DNA from: Ctenosaura bakeri
Lineage: Eukaryota; Chordata; Lepidosauria; Squamata; Iguanidae
DNA length: 64,000 bases
Assembly: GCA_948474755.1 (NCBI GenBank)
Contig: CAOLHI010002148.1
Coordinates: 1-64,000, forward strand
Reading direction: 5' to 3'
The translations under genes were made by a program, and so were the position numbers. The notes beneath the pieces were generated by a model. It was not told the origin of the DNA. It did not search any database and was given only the letters and a program-made list of their open reading frames with translations. This document shows positions 12,010 through 21,279 of the stretch, one piece after another (the stretch's first letter is position 1; each line of letters begins with the position of its first letter).

Positions 12010-12453
12010 GGCCCTTTTCACACGCGGGCAGCGGAACGGGGCAAGCCACGCCAAAACGGGGCTTACCTTGTTCCGTCGCCACGCGGAGCAGCGCATTTCA
12101 CTGCTCTACACGCAGCAGCGTCCCGTGGCATCCTCGGCGCCCGGCAGCACCCAAAATGGTGGATTTTGACTCTCCACCAATCGGAGAAGCTCGCCAGTCA
12201 GAAATCCCGCCCCCTGCCCGATCTGCAGGGACGCCATTTCGCACATCCGTAAATCCATATGGGCGCTGCGACTGGGCTGGACGGGGCTGGATGCCCCGTG
12301 CCTTTGAAAAACCACATAAAATGTGGTTTTTCAAAAGCACGCGGCGCCGCTTGGATTTACTCACGAGTAATCCACCCCAATTCGCATAACGGTGTAGATG
12401 ACCTCCGTGGAGGTCGATCTACACCGTTTTTTTAACCCCATGTTGAAAGGGCC
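12010..12453. mobile_element. GGCC-ended non-autonomous transposon, family B-like (copy 1)
   Basis: 444 bp running from GGCCCTTTTCACACG to TGTTGAAAGGGCC. It is flanked by an identical 3-bp repeat, TTA at 12007-12009 and 12454-12456. The interior is GC-rich and contains a hairpin (GAAAAACCACAT and its complement near 12307-12335) and a second one around GACCTCCGTGGAGGTC at 12400. Open frames of 69-88 codons inside are by-products of composition. The 3-bp duplication points to a PIF/Harbinger-like mechanism. Confidence 0.8.
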
Positions 12454-12722
12454 TTAGAAAAGGAAATTTTAAGATGCTTCTCCCTCCATTCCTCACCATC
12501 CTCCTAAGCTATGAATGCATGCAACACTTTTCAGAGTAACAGAAGACAAAAGACAGGACACTGCTCCAAGGAGCTTAAATTTAAGCAGAATAGAAAGAAT
12601 CAAGATGGGGATTGTCAGATTTCTGAATCACACAGTGGATTCCAAGTGCATTTGGGTGATCATAGCATGAAGTCTTCAGATTTTTACAGTGAACATGCAA
12701 AGGTCTGAAGAACCTCTGGATG

Positions 12723-12903
12723 GTAAGACCTGTTTGACAGTGGAATAGACTGCCTAATGTGGAGTCTCCTTCCTTTGAGGTCTTTCAGCTGTGATTGAAT
12801 GGCCATCCTGTTGGGAATGCTTTAGTTGTCTGTTCCTGAAAAGCAGGAGATTGGACTAAACAGCACTTGTGCTACCTTCCAGCTCTATGATTCTACAATT
12901 CTA
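12723..12903 (+). mobile_element. CR1 LINE 3' end
   Basis: Carries the CR1 3' UTR line with GACAGTGGAATAGACTGCC, GGAGTCTCCTTCCTTTGAGG, then GATTGGACTAAA and CCAGCTCTATGATTCTA, ending in the octamer-type tail ATTCTA(T/C)... typical of CR1. 5'-truncated, as most CR1 copies are. No open frame. Confidence 0.85.
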
Positions 12904-13136
12904 TCCAGCAGGCTATATGAAAGCCAAAATGTTGGTGGCACTGGCGATGTGTAAGCAGTCTATTCACTTTTAAAAAATTTAAAGGAGCTCAATTCAGATC
13001 ACAACAGTGCTTTTGTAAAGGGACAATTTTGCCTTCTTTCTATAGCACTATGCTATTTTATTATTATTCACCTCCAAACCTCTGCTTGGGAATCTTACCT
13101 TGTTGTAGCTTTTAATGTTTTTAAAACATAAACATG

Positions 13137-13260
13137 GGCCATTTCTGCACTAGATTGTTATAGCGTGATTATTCCACTTTCGACATCCTATGGAATCCTG
13201 GAGTTTGCAGTTTAGGGAAGGGCCGACCGTCGGAAATTCTGTCTAGTGTGGAAATGACCA
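13137..13260. mobile_element. MITE, GGCC family A (copy 2, internally deleted)
   Basis: The left arm is intact (GGCCATTTCTGCAC... to TTTGCAGTTTAGGGA). Most of the right arm is missing, leaving only a short terminal TCTAGTGTGGAAATG-ACC. It is therefore an internal-deletion derivative of the 180-bp palindrome. Confidence 0.75.
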
Positions 13261-14525
13261 TGGTGTTCATAGACCTCCTCTGTCTAGGCAGGAATGAAAA
13301 TTTCTGTCGGTTCATTTTTTTAAAAATAAGGACTTACCAAATTTGCCTATTTCTTCATAAAGCGGACAAAAAGAACTTTTTTTGCAAAGTCAGAAATATG
13401 GGATGAAGCAAAGTTGGTATTTTTTTTTCTGCCCAGAGAGCTTAGCTCTTAAAAACCTGGTTTGTGTATTCAACTATTTTTGTGGTGGAGAATTAGTTTT
13501 TGCCCCTGGAAATCTTCTATAGCTAGTAGCAGACAGCGAGCATGTGATCCCCTCCATGTTGGAAATAGCTGTACCTGTTGAATGTGGCTATTGCAGATGT
13601 CAAATTTCTTCATAAATGGCATAGAAAGAACCTGAGATTGAAATACTATGAATGTAGGGTAAAGCAGAAGTCATTTCTGCCTATATCCATAACTGATCAG
13701 CTCCTGCCTGCATCCATATCTGACCTCACCCCTATGTTTCAGTTTGAGAGCAAGGAGTAGATTTTTTTTAAAAAATTTTTTTTCAGGGAGTACTTGGATT
13801 TTATACGAGATGTGAATTTGGAACATTCTTGGGATACTTGCTGGAAAAAGCCAACCACAGAGACCACTTTTTTTTGGTTCAGTCCACAATAGTTCTCATC
13901 ATATACCAGATATAGGACTCCTTTAACTTTCTACACCCACAGAAGTGCTGGGACCTACTTCAAGACTGTAACTGCACAATTATAAGATGAATTTCATAAA
14001 CTAGAATGTGAGGGTGGTGTTGCAAATTAGAAAAGAAGATCCTTTTATCGAACAGTAAATGAATCTGTCTCAGGGACAACACATCCAAATGACATTCGGC
14101 AGTTTGATTTTCAAAATATGCTTGTGATTATGAAAAGGATTTCAGGTTCATGCCAATAGGTGGCAGAGCAATCTTTTGCTTTTCCAGTTCGGAGGCTTCA
14201 CATTTTACAACTGTCTCAACAGAAATAGTAAGCTAAGGTAAACTATCTGCAGCGCCAACACAATGCTAGTAATGTTCAAGGTGTATGTTTGCCTGACCTG
14301 AAATAGTACTTCCCTTTAACTGAGTATTTTTAGCCTTCATTATTTTGATATTGCAAAAGAGTAGATTGTGATGGTTTAAAAAAGATGAACCAGGAATAGT
14401 ACCTCACTGGTGAGTTCTTTATAGAATGCAGCTGCTGGACCTGTTTCTCTAACAGATAGCTATTTATAAACTGCAGCTTCTTAAACATGAAGTGCCCAAA
14501 CTTTTAGGAAAATAACAAGTTATTG
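13261..14525. other. Unique sequence, no feature recognised
   Basis: A/T-rich with short homopolymer runs. Overlapping 60-72 codon frames at 13578-13889 on opposite strands have no domain. Confidence 0.4.
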
Positions 14526-14527
14526 AA

Positions 14528-14704
14528 CATTTCCGCATGACACTCTTATAGCATGATGTTTCCACTTTCAACCTCCTTTGGAATCCTGGGGTTTGCAGTT
14601 CCGGGAGGGGCCGGCCAGCCCCTCCCAAAACTGCAAACCCCAGGATTCCATAGGAGGTTGAAAGTGGAAACATTGCGCTATAAGAGTGTCGTGTGGAAAT
14701 GGCC
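14528..14704. mobile_element. Palindromic MITE, GGCC family A (copy 3)
   Basis: Two arms of about 85 bp, left from CATTTCCGCATGACAC, right ending GTGTGGAAATGGCC, with a short spacer. The left GGC of the terminus is lost (AAC in its place). Interior lines CTTTCAACCTCC and GGGTTTGCAGTT identify the family. The overlapping 80- and 83-codon frames on both strands are mirror products of the palindrome. Confidence 0.8.
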
Positions 14705-15187
14705 ATTGTCTCTTAGTTTGCACTCCAGAGTGAATGAAAGGCCAAACATGTGGGATGGCACTTATCTCCAACTCTTCTTACTAACATTGGGGTTGTACTG
14801 GTGATGGTATTAGTGGTAGTAACAGTGGTAATGGATTTCATAGAATGCCATGGCACTCCATAAAGTATTGGATTGGGATGGAAAAGAAATGTGTTTGGCT
14901 TGCTTTTTCCTTTGGAAATATCTATGTTGCACTTCTTGAGTCTGGCAACAAAGTGTAGGCTCATCATGGCTAAGAAATCCATATATTTCTAGGGCTTGCC
15001 ACATGGTTGGAACAAGAAAAAATGCACACAGAATCATGCAAACAATGCATGTCCACAATGAAAAATGCATTTTAAAAATGCATACAAACATGACTTAGTC
15101 AATAAGAAATAATATAAAATGTGCACATTAATGAAACTGTGTAGATAAATTGTGGAACAACTGCCCCATTTAAAACAATCTGATTAG
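14705..15187. other. Unique sequence, no feature recognised
   Basis: No repeat or exon recognised; the minus-strand frames of 89-93 codons are low-complexity and lack domains. Confidence 0.35.
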
Positions 15188-15648
15188 GGCTAAGATCCTA
15201 CATGTACATGTAGTCCTGCAGACACAAGTTCATGTTTTCCCACTGCCTTGCAGCTGACAAGTTCTAAGGGGGGCCCCTGCTGCTGTCACTTATGAGTGGG
15301 AAAGGAAGGGGGGGTGAAGTGGTTCAGCCCACAGAGAAATAGCTGGTCTCAGCTCAGTCAGAGGAGAGGAAATGAGGGTTTACTCTCAAATAGAGTGTGC
15401 CCAGCTTTTCCTCCCTCTAACAGCTCAGAGCAGCTGGTTATCTTCATGGTATGAATTGCCTCCCCACTCCCTCCTCTTCCTTCCAGTAAGAAGAAGCAGG
15501 AACAGTCCCTCCTGGGGCTTAACAGCTGCCCTGAGTGGGAAATTTCTGAGCGGAGTACAGGGCAAGAAAATAGCCCTCCATATCCCATCCAAAATGGGAC
15601 TTACATGCGCCTAAGCTGCTCTTACATATCACTGATGAGATTCCAGCC
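15188..15648 (+). repeat. Unclassified ~430-460 bp interspersed repeat (copy 1)
   Basis: Matches 43356-43785 in the same orientation: both start GGC(T/C)AAGATCCTA, share a CTTCC...CAGTAAGAAG block and a line with TAAGCTG...CTT(A/G)CAT...TAAATCAC-like words, and end near AGGATxCCAGGC. The ends look weakly inverted (GGCCAAGATCCT against AGGATGCCAGGC), suggesting a non-autonomous DNA transposon. I do not recognise the family. Confidence 0.6.
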
Positions 15649-17017
15649 TATACATTTTGCTGTAAATGAAAATGTAAGTGCTGTAAAAACCAACTAAGAT
15701 GCTTGTTTGCACATGGTTTTCCCTAACAGGAAAAATAAATTCACCTGAAGCAACAGTGCAATCTTCCCAGATTATACTAAAAGGTGAAGCTTGAATGATG
15801 AAATCCCAACCCCCTCTTTTTTTTTTTTTGACAAATACTTCTTTTAAGAGTTGAAATCTAACCTGCTGTTACGTGTGTGGATTTTGCACCAGCGCTGTCT
15901 GGAAAAAGAGATATCACTTAATCTTATATAATGCAAAACATGTCTCATCAAGCGGGTATATGCACCACTGAGAGTTCAACCATGGTTTACCTCTTGTGGG
16001 GGAGGACAGGTTCCTTCTATCTGCCTGTCTGAATCATAGGCCTCAGTGAAAGATGCGTCTCATATGGTATCTAAACATTAATTCTACGTAGACATGCCAG
16101 AGTGCTTGACAGCATAGCTTAATGCGAGAACAAGTGAAGGATCTGTCTTCATTCTTTCAGGTAAAGTATCAGCCAAAACAGTGAAGCTGCTGAATACACA
16201 ATTACAGTGTGTGTGTGTGTGTGCACGTGCGCACACACATGCATGCCTACATGTATAATGTTTCGCACCTAAGGTCACTTTGGCCACCAGGAAATAGTGC
16301 TCGACAGCTCTGACTACCATAGTTTTACCCTGACATTCTCTCCTTTGTGGGAACAGAGCCAAGTCCAGGGTGCTTTGGAGATAAAGCCAGACTAAATGCT
16401 TCATTAGCTTGCCCACCTTTGCACAGGAAATAGCTTTTTTAAACACTGGGATTTGGCACTATGAAGTCTCATAAATTACCTTGCATTTTGTTTCCATTTT
16501 AAAAAAAATGCTTGTTTTTTTCCCTACACTCTGGTATGTGTAGTGTGCTAGTTTTATGGCCTTTGCTGCTTTCTCAATGTATGGTCACTGAAAATTTAAA
16601 CTCTGGTGAATTAATATTAACCATCTTTTAAAGAAAATGTTTCCCATGCAGACCTGTGAATAAGGGTGGAAGCGAAACAGACTGAATGTGAGCAAGCGTC
16701 ATGTCTCTGACAAGGGCTGAATGAAAACAGATCTAGTAAGTGAACTTAATCAGACAGTGCGTTGATTCAGAGGACTTCTTTAGATGAGTTTCCTTAATGT
16801 GCCATTCCTCAATGATGAGGACTAAACAGCACACTGTAAGAATTAAATGATCAAGCAGGAAAGAAATTTGGGGAAGTCAGTTCTTAGAAAAATCCACTTG
16901 GGGGAAAATTTAACCACGGGAAATGGAAGTACAAATGCAGTAACTGAAAACAAATGTTGTAACCCAAAATGTCGAACTGCCCACGGAACAACACTTGATT
17001 TTGCAGTGGTAAAAGGC
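15649..17017. other. Unique sequence with a small TG repeat
   Basis: Contains a (TG)n run at 16206-16223 followed by an alternating purine-pyrimidine segment to 16240, and short T runs at 15816-15830. The 120-codon minus frame at 16084-16446 crosses the TG repeat and is not a gene. Confidence 0.45.
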
Positions 17018-17156
17018 ACGTACATGTGTAGCTCTCCAAATATTGTTGGAGAATTTCCATCAGCTTTAGTCAGCATAGTCATTAGTGAAGGACTGTGGGA
17101 ACTGCAGCCCAAAAAATACCTGGATGACTACAGGTTGCCCATCCCTGACCTATAGA
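17018..17156. mobile_element. Foldback repeat, 'GTTGGACTRCAACTCCCA' type
   Basis: Two imperfect complementary arms: the left reads CTCTCCAAATATTGTTGGA..., the right GGGAACTGCAGCCCAAAAAATACCTGG and ends CAGGTTGCCCATCCCTG. This arrangement recurs across lizard genomes as a palindromic non-autonomous element, probably hAT-group. Decayed. Confidence 0.5.
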
Positions 17157-17279
17157 AGAGGCTTTGTTTTCTCCAGAGCTTTGAAAATTTACTCTCATGG
17201 ACTGCAGCTCTCAAAAGCCCACAGATAGAATGGCTGCAGGTATGCTGTCTAGGGAATTCTGGGAGGAATTTTATACAAA

Positions 17280-17481
17280 GGCCATTTCCATACTGCACTG
17301 TTACAGTGCTATTATTCCACTTGCAACATTCTGTGGAATTCTAGGGTTTGTAGTTTAGGGAGGGGCATTTAGAGTTCTCAGCCGGAGAGCTCTTTGGCCT
17401 CAGTAAACGACAAATGCCAGAATTCCACAGGATGTTGAAAGTGGAATAATAGCACTATAACAGTGTAGTGCAGAAATGGCC
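17280..17481. mobile_element. Palindromic MITE, GGCC family A (copy 4)
   Basis: About 200 bp with intact GGCC ends. Flanked by AAA on both sides (17277-17279 and 17482-17484). It shares with copy 5, only 215 bp downstream, the variant CCACTTGCAACAT in the left arm and a central insert around CAGCC(G/A)GAGAGCTCTTTGG, so the two are one subfamily. Confidence 0.85.
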
Positions 17482-17629
17482 AAAGAGTTTCCAGGAAACT
17501 ATGCAAAGACAATACAAAGCAAGCAGAAGTATAGTACCAGTTCCTGGCACACAAGGAATAAAAATATCATTCTGTGGCATCAGATAACTCGAGAAACATT
17601 TGTATAGAAATTTCCCTTGTTGTCCCCAT

Positions 17630-17695
17630 GAGAACTGGCATAGTTCATTTGAGTGCTGGACTAGGACTCTGGAAGACCAGAGTTTGGGCCTTTCG
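17630..17695 (+). mobile_element. Sauria SINE, 5' half (interrupted)
   Basis: Reads TGGCATAGTTCATTTGAG, then GTGCTGGACTAGGACTCTGG, then AGACCAGAGTTT. This is the A-box part of a squamate Sauria SINE up to the start of its B box. The SINE resumes at 17888 after a MITE of family A. Confidence 0.75.
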
Positions 17696-17887
17696 GCATT
17701 GCACTATTAGAGTGTTATTATTCCACTTGCAACATCCTATGGACTCCTGGGGTTTGCAGTTTAGGGAGGGGCATTTAGAATTCTCAGCCAGAGAGCTCTT
17801 TGGCTTCAGTAAACTACAAACCCCAGAATTCCACATGATGTTGAAAGTGGAATAATAGCACTATAACAGTGTAGTGTGGAAAGGCCC
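17696..17887. mobile_element. Palindromic MITE, GGCC family A (copy 5), inside a SINE
   Basis: Runs GGGCCTTTCGGCATTG to GTGTGGAAAGGCCCC with the family A interior. The left flank is the first half of a Sauria SINE B box and the right flank continues the SINE, so the MITE landed in the SINE's pol III promoter and is the younger insertion. Confidence 0.85.
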
Positions 17888-17960
17888 CTAGCATCCCCAC
17901 TCAACCATGAAAACCCACTTAGTGATCTTAGGAAAGCCACTCTCTCTCAGACTTACAGTC
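17888..17960 (+). mobile_element. Sauria SINE, continuation after MITE
   Basis: TAGCATCCCCACTCAACCAT, then GAAAACCCACTTAGTGATCT, then GGAAAGCCACTCTCTCTCAG. It matches the body of the Sauria SINE directly downstream of the B box. The Bov-B-like tail is lost. Confidence 0.7.
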
Positions 17961-18048
17961 CCCAGGCTCCTTGATCCAACGTATAAAAGAATACATTTTC
18001 CTTTAGTTTGAAGATGTCTGTGCCATTATACATAGATTTGGAAATTTC

Positions 18049-18088
<40 letters not shown>
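18049..18088. repeat. (TA)n microsatellite
   Basis: About 18 uninterrupted TA units. Confidence 0.95.
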
Positions 18089-18089
<1 letters not shown>

Positions 18090-18497
18090 TTTGCTGAAGT
18101 TCAGATGACTTGAATGTATCAGTCCAGCTGAAGTTAGTGGCCTTGACTGTTATAATATAAGGACTAATATAGCTCCTCCACTCACCTGTCTTGTTCCAGC
18201 TGTGGCAGGTAAGTCTGCCCCATCCGTTAGGTATCTCTAGCAGGCCACGTTCTTATTTCAGCCTTAAGGAAGAACCTGTAGAACAGAATGGAGACTCTAT
18301 TGCTTGGCTCTGGGCCCCAAGGGCCTAAGAGATGCCCCTGAGATGTGAAATAATTGTTAATACTCAAGGTCTGGGTGAAATCTTGAGCACCCTCTTGAAT
18401 ACTTACTTTATTCCCAGCTTGAGTGGAAGAGAATCATTGTAAAAGAAAAGCAATAGGAAGAGGAAGAGTTGAGAAGGGAACTGGAGAAAAGTGACTT

Positions 18498-18596
18498 TTT
18501 GTACTATAATTCCAAAAATCCCCTAGCTACGAGCCATACTGTCTGGAGATTTCTGTGAGCTGGAGTCCAACAAAGTAGTTTTTCCAAGCTGTGGTC
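18498..18596. repeat. Foldback repeat, 'AACTCCCAGAATCC' type
   Basis: ACTATAATTCCAAAAATCCC on the left pairs loosely with GGAGTCCAACAAAGTAGTTTT on the right and ends TTCCAAGCTGTGG. Related half-copies occur at 22738-22815. A common decayed palindromic repeat of lizards. Confidence 0.45.
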
Positions 18597-18839
18597 AAAA
18601 ACCAAATCATCTCACTACTTCTCTGTTCCAAATAGTCTTTTTTAAAACTGCTTTTCCTGTATAAAAGTGGGTGTTGCAGTGCTGGCATTTCCAGTCACAC
18701 AGCAAAAAAGCACACAAATCAAAAAGTTGGATGTTGATTTTAATAAAATACTGATTTTCTAACCCTGTTTGGAAATTGACATGATTTGGAATGAGAGGTA
18801 GGTGTAAAAACATTTGAAGAGTAACTTGGAGATAACTAT

Positions 18840-19248
18840 GGCCTTTTCTGCATGATAACACTGTCCCGCGTCATGCCATTGCAATCCCTGCAGTGCCTCT
18901 GCTGGGATGGGAGCATGTCCCCAATGCTTCCCTTTACACCTGACCGGCTGCCTGTGGAAGGGAGCATGACGGACAAGCTCCTTCCTTCCACACTGCAGCC
19001 AGCCTTCTTCCCATGCTGCAGTGGGGAAGGAAGTGTGTGATTGTGCTTCTGGCTTTTCTGCCTGGCTGGCGGTGATGGAAGTTTTGCATGATCGGGGCCC
19101 ATTGACAAGAGTTTTTCCATCAATGATATACCCTGCGATCATGCCAGCTGGGGATATGAGAAGGGCAGGATCGCCACGACGTCATGCAGAAGCGTTGTTG
19201 CAGTCCCACTCCTCTCACGTCTCCATGCACTGTCTTGCAGAAAGGGCC
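18840..19248. mobile_element. GGCC-ended non-autonomous transposon, family D (copy 1)
   Basis: 409 bp from GGCCTTTTCTGCATG to CAGAAAGGGCC, flanked by an identical TAT at 18837-18839 and 19249-19251. The interior matches the element at 44506-44873: both carry CCTTC(C/T)-type blocks, a line like CATCAATGAT and the line GACGTCATGCAGAAG / GATGTCACGCAGAAG next to GTTGTTGC. The 93-127 codon frames on both strands are inside this element and are not genes. Confidence 0.75.
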
Positions 19249-20174
19249 TATGGATGGGTCCATGTCAACAGTGAATGTGAACAAAAGGGCCTGTCCATAT
19301 AATTAGAAATTTTTTTAAAACATCCCAAACAGATCCCTACATTGAGGTGAAATCTTGATAGAAACATAAATTATTTCTAATAAAGCCCTTTGTGTGGAGT
19401 TAACTCACTGTGCCATTTTAATGTTAGCTTTTTGATAACCAATATTGCTGCTCTGTTATTGAATTGTGTATGTGTGTGTGAGCATGTGTGTGTGTGGACT
19501 ACAAAAATCCAATTAGAGTGGTATTCACATAATTTGCAGATTAACATTTTTGAAATGCCCATCCTCTGAGTGGAGACTGGGCCATAGAGTTCCCCAATTA
19601 TCCACAGCAATTAGAGAAGATCATCAAGGCATTTCTGAGGTCTCATTAGTAAAAGTGTTCCTTGTTACAGACATCTTCCTAGATCATGTCTGGGCCCCAT
19701 GCCTCCCACACACACTTTTGGGAGGGTTAGACAATGATTCATTTCTGGTAAAACAACTGTAGCTCTTTTCCCTGTTTATTGCTATAATATTTGTAATGTA
19801 AAGGAGTGGGGGCAGTGATGGTTCCTACTATAAAATGTACTTGTAAATTCCAAAGTCTCTCTATCTATAAACTGGACTGCAACCCATAACAATATGCACC
19901 ATCCTGTATTAACATTTGTGCTAGCCTGATATATTTTCCAAAAAATAGACCACCCCACACCCTTTCTATACTAACCACAAACAAGAAATATTTCTCCTCC
20001 TCCTCCTTCTTCATTAAACACACATTCCTTTAAACATCATAGTATGGTGGCTAGCTGAAAAAAAAATCCAGGACATTCAATTTTTAATATGAGGAAAAGA
20101 TGGACTTAGCAAAATTTTAAAAGTTTCTGGTGGTAACATAGAGTAAAATAGAATAAACCAACAAAGATGTAAAT
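19249..20174. other. Unique sequence with TG-rich run
   Basis: A TG-rich stretch at 19467-19498. Nothing else recognised; a 70-77 codon frame pair near 19550-19762 has no domain. Confidence 0.4.
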
Positions 20175-20275
20175 AGAGGTGGTCAACCTATGGCCTTGCA
20201 GATGTTGTTAGACTAGTAGTCCCATCAATCATAACACAAAGGACAAGGGGAGTCAGAGTCCAACAACACCTGGAT
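20175..20275. repeat. Foldback repeat, 'GTTGGACTRCAACTCCCA' type
   Basis: GGTCAACCTATGGCCTTGC, then AGATGTTGTTAGACTAGTAG on the left, with GAGTCCAACAACACCTGGAT on the right. Same palindromic family as 17018-17156. Confidence 0.5.
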
Positions 20276-20467
20276 TCCACTCCACTCCACTAATATAGAT
20301 CAATATAATGAGAGAACTGTTGAGAATCTGAAGTCACTGGAGGTCTGCCCCTTGAGCCATGGGTAGAACATAGCTCATAGGCTATTTTTACGGTTCCCAG
20401 TTCACAAACCTCGTTGCAAAATTTGGCAGCAAACCACTTTGCTGAATACCAGAAATTTTCCTTTATA

Positions 20468-20923
20468 GGCCATTTCCACACAGGGTATTTAAAATGGTGC
20501 AGTGCGTCCTTCATGGAGGACGTCTGCACCTTGGAGCGGACTGGGTCCGGACTACTTAGTGTAGATCCGCACCTCAGTCCACTCCGGAATGACCCCAAGT
20601 GGTCCTCCTGCGTGCTTTTGAAAAACCTGATTTTTCCATTCTTTCAAAAGCACGGAGCGCGCCACTGTGAGCCTGCTCCCTTGTGCAGATTTGCAGGCTT
20701 GCACCAATGTGAGTCTGCGATCTGCCATGGACGGGCTTTAGGCTGGTGAGCTTCAGTGGTTGGTCGAGACCCATGACCAACTGGAAGCCACCATTTTGGA
20801 CACTGGAGCAGTGCGGATCAATGACCATGCACTGCTCCAGAGCAGCCTGGACTGGACCAGGGAGCCAGAAGATCCGGTAAGTAGCAGTGTGGGGCGATTC
20901 CCTCACCCCGTGCAGAAATGGCC
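20468..20923 (+). mobile_element. GGCC-ended non-autonomous transposon, family B (copy 2)
   Basis: 456 bp from GGCCATTTCCACACAGGG to GTGCAGAAATGGCC. Shares with 33464-33964, and inverted with 35873-36237, the blocks TCATGGAGGACGTCTGCACC, GACTGGGTCCGGAC, AAGTGGTCCTCC and GAACCGGTAAGTA-like words near the right end. The 111- and 167-codon frames here follow from its GC-rich interior. Flanks (ATA/AAA) do not match. Confidence 0.8.
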
Positions 20924-21130
20924 AAAGTAAGCAGGAAAGATATTTTTTCCCCAAGTAGTGTTTCTCCTTTACCACTGAAATTGGGCTGTGCAGTTTGCCA
21001 CCTGGTTTCAGTGCCATGGTTGTGGCAGGGAAGTAGATTACAGTGTGTCTGACCCCAGGCCAGCTGAAGTTGCCCACTGCATCTGTAGCAGAAATGGAGG
21101 GAGAAATGAAGAGTAGGATTTCCAGGTTAG

Positions 21131-21279
21131 AAACTGGAGAGAACTCTTGTACCTTTAATGGTTTGTAGACAAGGGAATTTCAGCAGGTGTTGCTTGTCAT
21201 GCAACCAGGTAACATGAAGTACCTGCTGAATTTCTCTCTTCTGCACAACCATTATAAGTCCAGGAGTCCTCTCCAGTTT
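21131..21279. mobile_element. MITE with ~59-bp inverted arms
   Basis: Left arm AAACTGGAGAGAACTCTTGT... to TTTCAGCAGGT, right arm ACCTGCTGAATTTC... to AGTCCTCTCCAGTTT. The arms match over about 59 bp with scattered substitutions, and the loop is about 30 bases. No coding capacity. A distinct family from the GGCC elements. Confidence 0.75.

Noticed and set aside
16084..16446. 120-codon minus ORF
   Set aside because: Crosses a TG/CA microsatellite (HTHTHT run); no homology recognised.
20574..21077. 167-codon minus ORF as a gene
   Set aside because: More than half lies in family B copy 2; no domain; the frame is kept open by GC-rich sequence.
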